Shown: positions 54,619-64,000, counted from the stretch's first letter. The stretch is DNA of 64,000 nt from Streptococcus sp. HMSC072G04 (GCF_001813295.1 NZ_KV812016.1:148661-212660), one strand, 5' to 3'. The notes: a model not told the origin generated them from the sequence alone. Numbers and translations: made by a program.

Positions 54619-54908
54619 AAAAACCTTTCCGTCTGGAAAGGTTTCAGATTGAAGATAAAGTCTTCTAAAAAACTTTTCTTAGGTGAGTACGGACGTCAGC
54701 GAACTTCAAAGAAGTTCCATGACTTAGTTTTGGACCTAAGGTTTCAAAACTCCCGAGTGCTAGAAACAATCGTGTTTCTAGCACTTTTCTCACGGCGGAA
54801 AGTTTTTAATCTTCAAAAAATAAAAGTCATTTTTTGAAAATCATCTATCTGTTTTATGTAAAACAATAGGTTGTCTATATTTAAAAACCTTTCCATCTGG
54901 AAAGGTTT
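54619..54908. repeat. Structured non-coding element bracketed by near-identical hairpins
   Basis: The 26-bp unit AAAAACCTTTCC-R-TCTGGAAAGGTTT occurs at 54619-54644 and 54883-54908 (one mismatch); each is a 9-bp hairpin that can terminate transcription, especially on the minus strand. Between them lie further stems: GAACTTC/GAAGTTC, GTTTTG/CAAAAC, CTTAGG/CCTAAG, GTGCTAGAAAC/GTTTCTAGCAC, and an outer TGAAGAT/ATCTTCA. No coding frame looks real. It may be a small RNA on the minus strand downstream of nrdF, or a mobile-type repeat that duplicated the nrdF terminator. Confidence 0.6.
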
Positions 54909-54913
54909 TTGTC

Positions 54914-55873
54914 TCATAGTCCGTAATTGTAATCGTCATCCTGCATGGCTTCTACTTCACCGAGAAGGTAACCATTTCCGACTTGAGAGAAGAAGTCGTG
55001 GTTAGAGGTACCGGTTGAAATTCCGTTCATGACGATTGGGTTAACGTCATCTGCTGAGTCTGGGAAGAGCGGGTCTTGTCCCAAGTTCATGAGGGCTTTA
55101 TTGGCGTTGTAGCGAAGGAAGGTCTTGACTTCCTCTGTCCAGCCCACACCGTCATAGAGGCTCTCTGTGTAGCCTTCTTCATTCTCATAGAGGGTGTAGA
55201 GAAGATCATACATCCACTCTTTGAGTTTCTCTTGTTCTTCTTCTGGTAATTCGTTAAATCCAAGTTGGAACTTGTAGCCGATATAGGTTCCGTGAACAGA
55301 TTCGTCCCGAATGATCAACTTGATGATCTCAGCTACGTTGGCCAACTTGTTGTTTCCAAGATAGTAGAGAGGTGTGAAGAAACCAGAGTAGAAGAGGAAG
55401 GTTTCAAGGAAAACGCTGGCGACTTTCTTTTCAAGAGGGGTCCCATTGAGATAGATTTCGTTGATGATTTCTGCCTTCTTTTGAAGGAAAGGATTGGTGT
55501 TGGTCCATTCGAAAATCTCTTCGATTTCTGACTTGGTATTCAAAGTAGAAAAGATAGAAGAGTAAGACTTAGCATGGACAGATTCCATAAATTGGATGTT
55601 GTTAAAGACAGCTTCTTCATGGGGAGTACGAATGTCCGCACGAAGAGCTTGAACACCTGTTTCAGATTGCATGGTATCTAGAAGGGTCAATCCCCCAAAG
55701 ACTTTACCAACTAGGTCTTTTTCTTTATTAGACAACTTTCTCCAGTCATCCAAGTCGTTTGACAAAGGGATACGTGTATCCAACCAGAATTGCTCTGTCA
55801 GTTTTTCCCAGGTCGATTTATCGATGACATCTTCGATCGCATTCCAGTTAATGGCTTTGTAGTATGTTTCCAT
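54914..55873 (-). CDS. nrdF: Class Ib ribonucleotide reductase beta subunit
   Basis: A 319-residue radical-generating subunit with a di-metal centre and tyrosyl radical, partner of NrdE. Metal-binding motifs include ETGVQALRADIRTPHEE and RDESVHGTYIG. The start METYYKAINW follows the family; GTG and ATG codons just upstream in the same frame are alternatives. It is separated from nrdE by a terminator-like hairpin and a possible own promoter (TGGTAGAAT on the minus strand). Confidence 0.95.
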   Translation of the reverse strand: METYYKAINWNAIEDVIDKSTWEKLTEQFWLDTRIPLSNDLDDWRKLSNKEKDLVGKVFGGLTLLDTMQSETGVQALRADIRTPHEEAVFNNIQFMESVHAKSYSSIFSTLNTKSEIEEIFEWTNTNPFLQKKAEIINEIYLNGTPLEKKVASVFLETFLFYSGFFTPLYYLGNNKLANVAEIIKLIIRDESVHGTYIGYKFQLGFNELPEEEQEKLKEWMYDLLYTLYENEEGYTESLYDGVGWTEEVKTFLRYNANKALMNLGQDPLFPDSADDVNPIVMNGISTGTSNHDFFSQVGNGYLLGEVEAMQDDDYNYGL

Positions 55874-55942
55874 TTGCATCACTTTCTTTTTCTATTCATT
55901 CAATCGTTACTATTCTACCATAAATTGATAGAATACCGCACA

Positions 55943-55964
55943 AAAAGTCGGCGAACCGACTTTT
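55943..55964 (-). terminator. Intercistronic hairpin between nrdE and nrdF
   Basis: On the minus strand AAAAGTCGG, loop TTCG, CCGACTTTTT. A UUCG-capped stem with five Us: a partial terminator that could set the NrdE:NrdF ratio. Confidence 0.7.
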
Positions 55965-55986
55965 GATAGCTATCTAGGATAGCGGA

Positions 55987-58146
55987 TTAGATGACACAGC
56001 TTTCACATTGGTTGGCGCCAACTTCTCCACCATCATCTGTAAAGGTACGGACGTAGTAGATAGACTTGATACCCTTGTTAAAGGCGTAGTTCCGAAGGAT
56101 AGACAAGTCACGAGTGGTTTGTTTGTTTTCAGTTTTCCATTCGTAAAGACCCTTTGGAATATCGCTACGCATAAAGAGAGTCAGTGAAAGACCTTGGTCT
56201 ACGTGTTCAGTTGCAGCCGCATAAACATCAATCACCTTACGCATATCCATGTCGTAGGCAGAAGTGTAGTAAGGAATCGTTTCCGTTGACAATCCTGCTG
56301 CAGGGTAGTAGATCTTACCGATTTTTTTCTCTTGGCGTTCTTCAATCCGTTGTGTAATTGGGTGGATAGAAGCAGATACGTCATTGATGTAGCTGATAGA
56401 TCCATTTGGTGCGACAGCTAGGCGGTTTTGGTGGTAAAGACCATCTGCTTGAACTTTAGCACGCAGTTCTGCCCAATCCTCAGCACTTGGGATAAAGATG
56501 TCTTTAAAGAGTTCTTTGACGCGATCAGATTTTGGTACAAATTCTCCAGTCGTGTACTTATCAAAGTAAGTACCGTTGGCATAGTCTGATTTTTCGAAGT
56601 TGTGGAAGGTAACACCACGTTCACGCGCAATGTTATTTGATTCTACGAGGGTCCAGTAGTTCATGAGCATGAAGTAGATACTTGTGAACTCAACAGACTC
56701 AGGTGATCCGTATTCAATCAATTGTTGCGCAAGGTAGCTGTGAAGTCCCATAGCTCCAAGTCCGAACGAATGCGCCAGTTTATTTCCGTGGTCAATAGTT
56801 GGAACGGCCACGATATGAGAGCTATCTGTAACGAAGGTCAAAGCACGAACCATGGCACGAATCGAACGTCCAAAATCAGGTGAAGTCATCATGTTAACCA
56901 CGTTGGTTGAACCAAGGTTACATGAGACGTCTGTTCCCATTTGGACAAATTCTTGGGCATCGTTGATCAAGCTTGGTTCTTGAACTTGGAGGATCTCTGA
57001 ACACAAGTTACTCATGATGATTTTCCCATCAACAGGGTTGGCCCGGTTAGCAGTATCGATGTTGACTACATATGGATAGCCAGATTCTTGTTGCAATTTA
57101 GAAATTTCAGTTTCCAAATCACGTGCCTTAATTTTAGTCTTGCGGATATTTGGATTAGCAACCAACTCATCGTATTTTTCAGTGATGTCGATGTAGTTAA
57201 ATGGTACTCCGTATTCACGTTCCACAGAGTATGGGCTGAAGAGGTACATTTCCTCATTCTTACGAGCCAATTCATAGAATTTGTCTGGTACGACTACCCC
57301 AAGTGAGAGAGTCTTCACCCGAACTTTTTCATCAGCATTTTCTTTCTTAGTAGAAAGGAAGGCGATGATGTCTGGGTGGAAGACGTTGAGGTAAACAACC
57401 CCAGCCCCTTGTCGTTGTCCCAATTGGTTAGAGTAAGAGAAGCTATCTTCAAAGAGTTTCATAACAGGTACGACCCCAGAAGCGGCTCCTTCATATCCTT
57501 TGATTGGTGCTCCAGCTTCACGAAGATTGCTGAGGGAAATCCCAACCCCACCACCGATACGTGAAAGTTGAAGGGCAGAGTTGATGGAACGTCCGATTGC
57601 ATTCATATCATCGGTTACTTGGATCAAGAAACATGAAACCAATTCTCCACGGCGGGCACGACCAGCATTTAAGAAAGAAGGAGTCGCTGGTTGGTAGCGT
57701 TGGTGGATAATTTCGTTTGCGATGTCTCGCGCGATAGCTTCATTTCCATCTGCAAAATAGAGAGCATTGAAGAAGACACGGTCTTCCATGCTTTCAAGAT
57801 AGTATTCTCCATCATTTGTTTTCAAAGCGTATTGGTTATAGAATTTGTAGGCCGCCATGAAGGACTTGAATTGGAAGTTTTGGTCTTTGATAAATTGGGC
57901 CAATTCCTCTAAAAATTCAGGACGGTATTTCTCGATAAAAGCTCTCTCAATGTAATTGTGCTCGAGAAGGTACTGAATCTTGTCTGTAATCGAGTCAAAG
58001 GCTTTAGTATTTGGTACAACATTTTCTTTAAAGAATGCATCCAAAGCTTCTTTATCCTTATGAAGCATGATTTGGCCGTTTACTGGACGGTTGATTTCAT
58101 TGTTAAGACGAAAATACGTCACATCTTCAAGAGATTTTAATCCCAT
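55987..58146 (-). CDS. nrdE: Class Ib ribonucleotide reductase alpha subunit
   Basis: A 719-residue catalytic subunit that reduces ribonucleoside diphosphates. Active-site cysteines lie in RRGELVSCFLIQ and MSNLCSEILQ, and the redox pair CESC is at the C-terminus. PNGSISYIND and the KKENADEKVRVK segment also fit NrdE. Electrons come from NrdH, encoded just upstream; radical from NrdF. Confidence 0.96.
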   Translation of the reverse strand: MGLKSLEDVTYFRLNNEINRPVNGQIMLHKDKEALDAFFKENVVPNTKAFDSITDKIQYLLEHNYIERAFIEKYRPEFLEELAQFIKDQNFQFKSFMAAYKFYNQYALKTNDGEYYLESMEDRVFFNALYFADGNEAIARDIANEIIHQRYQPATPSFLNAGRARRGELVSCFLIQVTDDMNAIGRSINSALQLSRIGGGVGISLSNLREAGAPIKGYEGAASGVVPVMKLFEDSFSYSNQLGQRQGAGVVYLNVFHPDIIAFLSTKKENADEKVRVKTLSLGVVVPDKFYELARKNEEMYLFSPYSVEREYGVPFNYIDITEKYDELVANPNIRKTKIKARDLETEISKLQQESGYPYVVNIDTANRANPVDGKIIMSNLCSEILQVQEPSLINDAQEFVQMGTDVSCNLGSTNVVNMMTSPDFGRSIRAMVRALTFVTDSSHIVAVPTIDHGNKLAHSFGLGAMGLHSYLAQQLIEYGSPESVEFTSIYFMLMNYWTLVESNNIARERGVTFHNFEKSDYANGTYFDKYTTGEFVPKSDRVKELFKDIFIPSAEDWAELRAKVQADGLYHQNRLAVAPNGSISYINDVSASIHPITQRIEERQEKKIGKIYYPAAGLSTETIPYYTSAYDMDMRKVIDVYAAATEHVDQGLSLTLFMRSDIPKGLYEWKTENKQTTRDLSILRNYAFNKGIKSIYYVRTFTDDGGEVGANQCESCVI

Positions 58147-58206
58147 AATAATCCTTTTCTAGTTCAAAAAAATGAAGAGGAGAAGTCCTCTCTTTACAAG
58201 TAAAAA

Positions 58207-58234
58207 GTCTAGTGTTAGGTTGCTAACGCTAGAC
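58207..58234 (-). terminator. Intercistronic hairpin between nrdH and nrdE
   Basis: GTCTAG-T-GTTAG pairs with CTAAC-G-CTAGAC around GTTG. No clean T-run; more likely an mRNA stability or attenuation element. A second small stem GAGGA/TCCTC lies at 58173-58186. Confidence 0.55.
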
Positions 58235-58260
58235 CCTATTTAAGCAAAATACTGTGTTTA

Positions 58261-58479
58261 TTAAGAAAGTTTCTTCAACTTAGCTGGTTGAAAACCAGAA
58301 AATACTTCATCCGGTGTTTGAATAACTGGAGCAGCATTGAAGCCAAGGTTCTTAACATGCTCTACAAATTCTGGCTGTTCATCTAAGTTAATTTCGCGGT
58401 ATTCCACATGATTGCTATCGAGGAATCGCTTGGTCATTTTGCATTGAACACAATTATTTTTTGAATAAATGGTTACCAT
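58261..58479 (-). CDS. nrdH: Glutaredoxin-like NrdH
   Basis: A 72-residue thioredoxin-fold protein supplying electrons to NrdE. The active site is CVQC (Cys11 and Cys14), and the C-terminal FSGFQPAKL is the typical NrdH end. First gene of nrdHEF; AGGAGA lies upstream of the ATG. Confidence 0.95.
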   Translation of the reverse strand: MVTIYSKNNCVQCKMTKRFLDSNHVEYREINLDEQPEFVEHVKNLGFNAAPVIQTPDEVFSGFQPAKLKKLS

Positions 58480-58518
58480 TTCTTTTCCGTTCTCCTATCG
58501 AAATATAAATCTGTAAAC

Positions 58519-58547
58519 AGTATAAACAAAATCCAGCAACTTGTCAA
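58519..58547 (-). promoter_or_regulatory. Promoter of nrdHEF
   Basis: On the minus strand TTGACA, 17-bp spacer, TATACT: near consensus. Confidence 0.88.
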
Positions 58548-58556
58548 CAAAATAAA

Positions 58557-58568
58557 ACTAAATATTGT
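58557..58568. promoter_or_regulatory. NrdR box 1 (proximal)
   Basis: ACTAAATATTGT matches ACAATATATTGT at 10 of 12 positions and lies just upstream of the nrdH -35 element. Confidence 0.75.
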
Positions 58569-58597
58569 GCAAAGAGATGAAATGGAGTTTTCAAAGC

Positions 58598-58609
58598 ACA
58601 ATATATTGT
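58598..58609. promoter_or_regulatory. NrdR box 2 (distal)
   Basis: ACAATATATTGT, a perfect palindrome (CACAATATATTGTG with flanks), 41 bp from box 1, about four helical turns, as expected for cooperative NrdR binding. Confidence 0.8.
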
Positions 58610-58620
58610 GGTGAGTGAAA

Positions 58621-58862
58621 AGTGTGAAAATCGAAGAAATGGGATAGGAATAGGCTTTAAAGCATCTTTAATTAGTTATAATTTTTTGGTGAATCAATAT
58701 CCTGTGGTTCAAGAGCTTTTTTTCATTGAAAGCGGAGGAAAATGTTACTTATAATATAGTAGAAAATTGAAAAGATATTTTCGCTGTTCTTCAGGTGCTT
58801 CTTAAAATGTATCTAAATTGGGATTTTTCGCAGTCTTTTTCTGTAAGTCAGTGATAAAAATC
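58621..58862. other. Intergenic stretch between nrdH and ptsH, no gene seen
   Basis: An AT-rich 240 bp with short open frames only. A CiaR-like pair TTTAAA-N5-TTTAAT lies at 58656-58672 but too close to the next TATAAT to be convincing. No RNA gene is recognised. Confidence 0.4.
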
Positions 58863-58891
58863 TTGAAAAAAATTTCAAAAGATGATATAAT
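58863..58891 (+). promoter_or_regulatory. Promoter of ptsHI
   Basis: TTGAAA, 17-bp spacer, TATAAT, giving a leader of about 55 nt with AAAGGAGAG before ptsH. Confidence 0.85.
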
Positions 58892-58954
58892 ACCAAATTG
58901 TAAGGGTTATCAAAAGGTAACTCAAAAACTATTTTTAAAAAGGAGAGTCAAACT

Positions 58955-59218
58955 ATGGCTTCTAAAGATTTCCACATCGTGGCAGAAACAGGTATCCACG
59001 CACGTCCAGCAACTTTGTTGGTTCAAACTGCTAGCAAATTTGCTTCAGATATTACTCTTGAATACAAAGGTAAATCAGTTAACTTGAAATCAATCATGGG
59101 TGTTATGAGCCTTGGTGTTGGTCAAGGAGCAGACGTTGTAATCTCTGCAGAAGGTGCTGACGCTGATGATGCTATCGCAGCTATCTCAGAAACAATGACT
59201 AAAGAAGGATTGGCTTAA
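58955..59218 (+). CDS. ptsH: Phosphocarrier protein HPr
   Basis: An 87-residue HPr, which passes phosphate from enzyme I (via His15 in GIHARPAT) to sugar-specific EIIA proteins. Ser46 ([10 protein letters not shown]) is the regulatory site for HPr kinase; HPr-Ser46-P is the co-repressor of CcpA, linking to the cre sites seen at arcA and glgB. Followed after 3 bp by ptsI. Confidence 0.98.
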   Translation: MASKDFHIVAETGIHARPATLLVQTASKFASDITLEYKGKSVNLKSIMGVMSLGVGQGADVVISAEGADADDAIAAISETMTKEGLA

Positions 59219-59221
59219 AAT

Positions 59222-60955
59222 ATGACAAAAATGCTAAAAGGAATTGCAGCATCTGACGGTGTTGCCGTTGCTAAGGCATATTTGCTCATTCAACCAGACT
59301 TATCATTTGAGACTGTTTCAGTCGAAGATACAAGTGCAGAAGAAGCTCGTTTGGATGCAGCTCTTGAAGCTTCACAAAACGAGCTTTCTCTTATCCGGGA
59401 GAATGCAGTAGCAAGCCTTGGTGAAGAAGCAGCGCAAGTTTTTGATGCGCATATGATGGTTCTTGCTGACCCTGAAATGATTGGTCAGATCAAAGAAACA
59501 ATTCGTACGAAAAAAATCAATGCAGAAGCAGGCTTGAAAGAAGTCACTGACATGTTCATTGCGATCTTTGAAGGAATGGAAGACAATCCTTACATGCAAG
59601 AACGTGCGGCAGATATTCGTGACGTTACCAAACGTGTCCTTGCCAACTTGCTTGGTAAGAAATTGCCAAACCCTGCTTCTATCAATGAAGAAGCAATCGT
59701 GGTTGCGCATGACTTGACTCCATCTGATACAGCGCAGTTGAACAAAAAGTATGTAAAAGCTTTTGTTACGAATATCGGTGGACGTACCAGTCACTCAGCT
59801 ATCATGGCTCGTACACTTGAAATCGCAGCTGTTCTTGGTACAAATAACATCACAGAACTTGTCAAAGATGGTGATGTTTTGGCTGTTTCAGGGATCACTG
59901 GTGAAGTGGTGATCAACCCTACTGAAGAACAAATTGCAGAGTTCAAAGCAGCTGGTGAAGCTTATGCTAAACAAAAAGCTGAATGGGCTCTCCTTAAAGA
60001 TGCGAAAACAGTGACTGCTGATGGAAAACACTTCGAGTTGGCTGCCAACATCGGTACACCTAAAGACGTTGAAGGTGTAAACGATAATGGTGCAGAAGCT
60101 GTTGGTCTTTACCGTACAGAATTCTTGTACATGGATTCTCAAGACTTCCCAACGGAAGATGACCAATACGAAGCCTACAAAGCAGTTCTTGAAGGTATGA
60201 ATGGTAAACCTGTGGTTGTTCGTACAATGGATATCGGTGGGGATAAAGAACTTCCTTACTTCGACCTTCCTAAAGAAATGAACCCATTCTTAGGTTTCCG
60301 TGCTTTGCGTATTTCTATCTCTGAAACTGGTAATCAAATGTTCCGTACCCAATTGCGTGCCTTGCTTCGTGCATCTGTTCACGGTAAATTGCGGATCATG
60401 TTCCCAATGGTTGCTTTGTTGACGGAGTTCCGTACTGCTAAAGGTATTCTTGAAGAAGAAAAAGCTAAATTGCTTGCTGAAGGTGTTGCTGTGGCAGATG
60501 ATATCCAAGTAGGTATCATGATTGAAATCCCAGCTGCAGCAATGCTTGCGGACCAATTTGCTAAAGAAGTTGATTTCTTCTCAATCGGTACAAATGACTT
60601 GATCCAATACACAATGGCTGCTGACCGTATGAACGAACAAGTTTCATACCTTTACCAACCATATAACCCATCAATCCTTCGTTTGATCAATAACGTGATC
60701 AAAGCAGCTCACGCTGAAGGCAAATGGGCAGGTATGTGTGGTGAAATGGCCGGTGACCAAACTGCTGTTCCACTTCTTGTCGGAATGGGCTTGGATGAGT
60801 TCTCTATGTCAGCGACATCTGTCCTTCGTACACGTAGCTTGATGAAGAAACTCGACACAGCTAAAATGCAAGAATACGCTAACCGTGCTCTGACTGAATG
60901 TTCAACAATGGAAGAAGTTCTTGAACTTTCAAAAGAATACGTGAACGTAGACTAA
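59222..60955 (+). CDS. ptsI: PTS enzyme I (phosphoenolpyruvate-protein phosphotransferase)
   Basis: A 577-residue enzyme I taking phosphate from PEP onto a His (residue 191 in [12 protein letters not shown]) and then to HPr. The PEP-binding C-terminal barrel carries [25 protein letters not shown] and the active-site Cys in GMCGEMAGD. Normal length. Co-translated with ptsH. Confidence 0.98.
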   Translation: MTKMLKGIAASDGVAVAKAYLLIQPDLSFETVSVEDTSAEEARLDAALEASQNELSLIRENAVASLGEEAAQVFDAHMMVLADPEMIGQIKETIRTKKINAEAGLKEVTDMFIAIFEGMEDNPYMQERAADIRDVTKRVLANLLGKKLPNPASINEEAIVVAHDLTPSDTAQLNKKYVKAFVTNIGGRTSHSAIMARTLEIAAVLGTNNITELVKDGDVLAVSGITGEVVINPTEEQIAEFKAAGEAYAKQKAEWALLKDAKTVTADGKHFELAANIGTPKDVEGVNDNGAEAVGLYRTEFLYMDSQDFPTEDDQYEAYKAVLEGMNGKPVVVRTMDIGGDKELPYFDLPKEMNPFLGFRALRISISETGNQMFRTQLRALLRASVHGKLRIMFPMVALLTEFRTAKGILEEEKAKLLAEGVAVADDIQVGIMIEIPAAAMLADQFAKEVDFFSIGTNDLIQYTMAADRMNEQVSYLYQPYNPSILRLINNVIKAAHAEGKWAGMCGEMAGDQTAVPLLVGMGLDEFSMSATSVLRTRSLMKKLDTAKMQEYANRALTECSTMEEVLELSKEYVNVD

Positions 60956-60964
60956 GAGTCGATC

Positions 60965-60997
60965 AAGACTAAGACAAATTTGTCTTAGTCTTTTTTT
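60965..60997 (+). terminator. Terminator of ptsHI
   Basis: AAGACTAAGACAAA and its complement TTTGTCTTAGTCTT, followed by Ts. Confidence 0.92.
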
Positions 60998-61100
60998 ACA
61001 TTGTACATAAAAATGTTCATTTTATTCGTAATAAACTAGTTAGTAATAAAAATAGTGATTTAAATGTTCGGTTTTTGTTTAATTTTCCTCGTATATATAG

Positions 61101-61145
61101 TATAATCGTAAGTAAGATTAGGAGGAAAGCGAAGGAATGAAGTAA
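61101..61145 (+). promoter_or_regulatory. Upstream promoter and tiny ORF in the glgB leader
   Basis: TATAAT at 61101-61106 is followed by AGGAGG (61120-61125) and GAAGGA, then ATG AAG TAA (61137-61145), a two-codon ORF. It may be a leader mini-gene or the remnant of a lost gene. Confidence 0.45.
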
Positions 61146-61210
61146 AAGGTTCGGGAAAGAAAATGGAAAAACTTTTCCTGATAAATTTACATGATTTTAC
61201 AGGAATCAAC

Positions 61211-61263
61211 TTGAAAATTAAGTGATTTTATAGTAAAATAAAAACAACTAGAAAACGCTTTCA
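61211..61263 (+). promoter_or_regulatory. glgB promoter with downstream cre site
   Basis: TTGAAA (61211-61216), 17-bp spacer, TAAAAT (61234-61239). AGAAAACGCTTTCA at 61250-61263 matches the CcpA cre consensus at 13 of 14 positions and lies just after the start point, where CcpA would repress glycogen genes. Confidence 0.8.
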
Positions 61264-61283
61264 AAAAATAAAGAGGTGAGTAT

Positions 61284-63191
61284 ATGGATAGAAGCACAGA
61301 CTTATGGACATTTGGAAGAGGGGATAATTTCCATCTTCAAGAGTACTTAGGAGCTCACAAGGAAACAAGGGGAGAACAAGAAGGCTTTACCTTCCGTGTT
61401 TGGGCTCCCAATGCTCAGGCGGTGGATCTGATTGGTGATTTCACTGATTGGGAAGCTCGTAAAATTCCAATGGTTCGTAATGAAGGAGGCGTCTGGGAAG
61501 TCTTCTGTTCCGATGCAAAAGAGGGAGATATATACAAGTATTTGGTGACTCGACAAAATGGTCATCAGGTGCAAAAAATCGATCCTCTAGCGTTATGGAT
61601 GGAAAAGAGACCCAATACAGGATCTATTATTAAGACCATTCCAGAGAAAAACTGGAAAGATGGTCTCTGGAGAGCACGCCGTAAAAAACTTGGTTTTAAG
61701 GAACGACCTGTTAATATTTACGAGGTTCATGCAGGATCTTGGAAACGAAATGAGGATCACAGTTCCTACACCTTCAAACAACTAAAAGATGAACTCATTC
61801 CGTATCTGGTAGAGATGAACTACACCCACGTGGAATTTATGCCAGTGATGGCCCATCCATTGGGCTTGAGTTGGGGCTATCAGCTCATGGGATATTTTGC
61901 ACTCGAGCAGACTTATGGTAGCCCAGAAGAGTTTCAAGACTTCGTGGAAGAATGCCACCTCAACAATATCGGAGTGATCGTGGATTGGGTACCAGGACAT
62001 TTCATTATCAATGATGATGCCTTGGCTTATTATGATGGAACACCAACCTTTGAATACCAGGATGAACATCGTGCCCATAACTACGGATGGGGAGCCTTGA
62101 ACTTCGATTTAGGGAAGAATCAAGTCCAGTCATTCTTGATTTCTAGTTTGAAGTTTTGGATTGATACCTATCATTTAGATGGGATTCGGGTCGATGCTGT
62201 GAGCAATATGCTCTATCTTGACTACGATAGTGGTCCATGGACACCAAATATTGATGGTGGAAACCTCAACTACGAAGGCGTTCATTTCCTTAGACGTTTG
62301 AATGCGATTATCAAGAACGAACACCCAGATGTCATGATGATTGCAGAAGAAAGTTCTGCTGGTCAAAAGATCACGGGTCCTGAAGAAGAAGGTGGACTTG
62401 GCTTTGACTATAAATGGAATATGGGGTGGATGAATGATATCCTTCGATTCTACGAAGAAGATCCCATCTACCGGAAATTTGACTTTAACCTGGTAACCTT
62501 TAGTTTCATGTATGCATTTTCTGAAAACTTCTTACTACCATTTTCACATGATGAAGTGGTGCATGGTAAGAAGAGTTTGATGCATAAGATGTGGGGAGAT
62601 CGTTACAATCAATTTGCTGGACTCCGTAACCTCTTGACCTATCAGATTTGCCATCCAGGTAAGAAATTACTCTTTATGGGTTCAGAATTTGGTCAATTTT
62701 TGGAATGGAAGTCAGAAGAGCAATTGGAATGGGGCAATCTAGAGGATGAAATGAATGCTAAGATGCGTCGTTTCACTTCTCAGCTCAATCATTTCTACAA
62801 AGAACACAAGGAATTGTGGGAGATTGATGATAGCTTTGATGGCTTAGAGATTATTGATGCAGATAACCGGGATCAGAGCGTCTTGTCTATGATCCGGAAA
62901 AATCGTAAGGGTGATCTTTTGGTGTGCGTCTTTAATATGGCACCAGTAGAACGCAAGGACTTTACGATTGGTGTGCCTATATCAGCGGTCTATGAAGAAA
63001 TTTGGAATACAGAATTAGAAGAATGGGGAGGTGTCTGGAAAGAGCACAATCCGACAGTTCAGTCTCAAGATGGACTGTGGAAGGATTATGAACAAACTTT
63101 GACCTTTACTTTGCCGGCTTTAGGAGCTAGCATTTGGAAGGTGAAACGGAAGGTTCGCAAAACGAAATCTAAAACATCAGATAAAAAATGA
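61284..63191 (+). CDS. glgB: 1,4-alpha-glucan branching enzyme
   Basis: A 635-residue GH13 enzyme adding alpha-1,6 branches to glycogen. An N-terminal CBM48 ([20 protein letters not shown]), then the barrel with DWVPGHF, the nucleophile Asp in [15 protein letters not shown], the acid Glu in MMIAEESSA and [21 protein letters not shown] precedes the ATG. First gene of the glycogen operon, followed by glgC. Confidence 0.96.
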   Translation: MDRSTDLWTFGRGDNFHLQEYLGAHKETRGEQEGFTFRVWAPNAQAVDLIGDFTDWEARKIPMVRNEGGVWEVFCSDAKEGDIYKYLVTRQNGHQVQKIDPLALWMEKRPNTGSIIKTIPEKNWKDGLWRARRKKLGFKERPVNIYEVHAGSWKRNEDHSSYTFKQLKDELIPYLVEMNYTHVEFMPVMAHPLGLSWGYQLMGYFALEQTYGSPEEFQDFVEECHLNNIGVIVDWVPGHFIINDDALAYYDGTPTFEYQDEHRAHNYGWGALNFDLGKNQVQSFLISSLKFWIDTYHLDGIRVDAVSNMLYLDYDSGPWTPNIDGGNLNYEGVHFLRRLNAIIKNEHPDVMMIAEESSAGQKITGPEEEGGLGFDYKWNMGWMNDILRFYEEDPIYRKFDFNLVTFSFMYAFSENFLLPFSHDEVVHGKKSLMHKMWGDRYNQFAGLRNLLTYQICHPGKKLLFMGSEFGQFLEWKSEEQLEWGNLEDEMNAKMRRFTSQLNHFYKEHKELWEIDDSFDGLEIIDADNRDQSVLSMIRKNRKGDLLVCVFNMAPVERKDFTIGVPISAVYEEIWNTELEEWGGVWKEHNPTVQSQDGLWKDYEQTLTFTLPALGASIWKVKRKVRKTKSKTSDKK

Positions 63192-63241
63192 TGATCGGTT
63201 GACTCTAAGGGAGTCCAAGCTTTAAAAAGAGGAAGTAGTCA

Positions 63242-64000
63242 ATGAAGAATGAAATGCTCGCTTTAATTCTTGCCGGTGGGCAAGGAACACGTCTTGGAAA
63301 ATTAACCAAAAACATCGCGAAACCTGCGGTTCAATTTGGTGGGCGCTATCGGATTATCGATTTTGCTCTCTCAAACTGTGCCAACTCAGGAATTCACAAT
63401 GTTGGTGTGATTACACAGTATCAACCACTTGCCCTTAACAGCCATATTGGGAATGGTTCCAGCTGGGGTTTAGATGGAATCAATACGGGTGTGTCTATTC
63501 TCCAACCTTATTCAGCTAGTGAAGGAAATCGTTGGTTTGAAGGAACTAGCCATGCTATTCTTCAAAACATCGACTATATCGATAGCATCAATCCGGAATA
63601 TGTCTTGATTCTATCTGGGGACCACATTTACAAGATGGATTACGATGACATGCTTCAAGCGCACAAGGATAATAACGCAAGTTTGACCGTTGCAGTCCTA
63701 GATGTACCTTTGAAGGAAGCAAGCCGTTTTGGAATCATGAATACAGATGCCAATAATCGGATTGTCGAATTTGAAGAAAAACCAGCTGAACCAAAATCAA
63801 CTAAGGCTTCAATGGGGATTTACATCTTTGACTGGGCTCGTCTGCGCAATATGTTGGTTGCTGCTGAAAAGAGTGATATCGATATGTCAGACTTCGGTAA
63901 AAATGTCATTCCAACGTATCTAGAATCAGGCGAAAGTGTTTATGCTTATGAATTCAATGGTTATTGGAAAGACGTTGGTACGATTGAGTCTCTTTGGGAA
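63242..64000 (+). CDS. glgC: Glucose-1-phosphate adenylyltransferase (partial, runs off the window)
   Basis: The first 253 residues of ADP-glucose pyrophosphorylase, which makes ADP-glucose for glycogen. N-terminal [17 protein letters not shown] is the nucleotide-binding loop with the allosteric/catalytic Arg; [26 protein letters not shown] and [11 protein letters not shown] follow, and [15 protein letters not shown] is at the edge. A GAGGAAGTAG site precedes the ATG. The 3' part is outside the window. Confidence 0.96.
   Translation, partial: MKNEMLALILAGGQGTRLGKLTKNIAKPAVQFGGRYRIIDFALSNCANSGIHNVGVITQYQPLALNSHIGNGSSWGLDGINTGVSILQPYSASEGNRWFEGTSHAILQNIDYIDSINPEYVLILSGDHIYKMDYDDMLQAHKDNNASLTVAVLDVPLKEASRFGIMNTDANNRIVEFEEKPAEPKSTKASMGIYIFDWARLRNMLVAAEKSDIDMSDFGKNVIPTYLESGESVYAYEFNGYWKDVGTIESLWE

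Noticed and set aside
58656-58672. CiaR-like direct repeat TTTAAA-N5-TTTAAT
   Set aside because: Both halves deviate from TTTAAG and the spacing to the next -10 (about 4 nt) is too short for a CiaR-dependent small RNA promoter; no terminated RNA follows.
61023-61030. Perfect ComX-box sequence on the minus strand (TATTCGTA read forward)
   Set aside because: It points into the ptsI terminator with no gene downstream on that strand, so chance is more likely.

Overview
The window is low-to-mid GC Firmicute DNA and reads as the chromosome of a mitis/sanguinis-group Streptococcus. The grounds are gene order and product recognition: pbp2b-recR-ddl-murF, coiA-pepF-prsA, nrdHEF beside ptsHI, and a complete flp/arcABCDT/arcR arginine deiminase locus next to queA/nagB. 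I see no rRNA, tRNA, CRISPR array, insertion sequence or prophage. Species level is not decidable by eye; S. parasanguinis, S. australis, S. gordonii and relatives are all plausible.

Layout. 0-3.4 kb: a lipoprotein gene between two copies of the tail of a VOC-family gene, exoA, and a DUF3290/DUF421 membrane pair whose first gene has an in-frame TGA. 3.5-9.5 kb: cell-wall and repair genes (pbp2b, recR, ddl, murF, a Nudix gene), with a three-hairpin intergenic element between ddl and murF. 9.5-13.7 kb: three tandem YwaF/TMEM164-like membrane proteins and a DUF2207 protein. 13.8-19.2 kb: prfC, a PH-domain protein, CorA and the DEAD-box helicase cshA, the last with a long structured leader. 19.5-31.8 kb: aldose epimerase-like protein, GIY-YIG, TrmN6-like methyltransferase, a P-type ATPase, plsC, comEA/comEC, holA, sodA and a HerA-like ATPase. 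31.9-42.2 kb: a membrane-anchored serine hydrolase, then the arginine deiminase locus with flp upstream and arcR/queA convergent downstream. 42.2-51.2 kb: nagB, a PBP4-type carboxypeptidase, an MFS transporter, a lipoprotein gene broken by TAG, coiA, pepF, an O-methyltransferase and prsA. 51.2-64 kb: an alanine T-box before a LURP-one gene and alaS, a structured non-coding element, the class Ib ribonucleotide reductase operon, ptsHI, glgB and the start of glgC.

How parts work together. ArcA, ArcB, ArcC and ArcD turn arginine into ornithine, ammonia, CO2 and ATP; Flp, ArcR and CcpA sites are positioned to control them. NrdHEF makes deoxynucleotides and has two NrdR boxes 41 bp apart upstream of a strong promoter. 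HPr and enzyme I drive sugar uptake and, through CcpA, probably the cre sites at arcA and glgB. ComEA, ComEC and CoiA belong to the late competence regulon; a perfect ComX box precedes comEA.

The most unusual signals are regulatory: a start-stop mini-ORF with a strong ribosome binding site in the leader of the release-factor gene prfC; the multi-hairpin cshA leader ending in a terminator-like stem at the TTG start; three genes whose -10 element lies 7-9 nt from the start codon (candidate leaderless mRNAs); and a roughly 290-bp structured element between alaS and nrdF bracketed by near-identical hairpins. No wholly new multi-gene system stands out. The tandem YwaF/TMEM164-like trio is the closest candidate.
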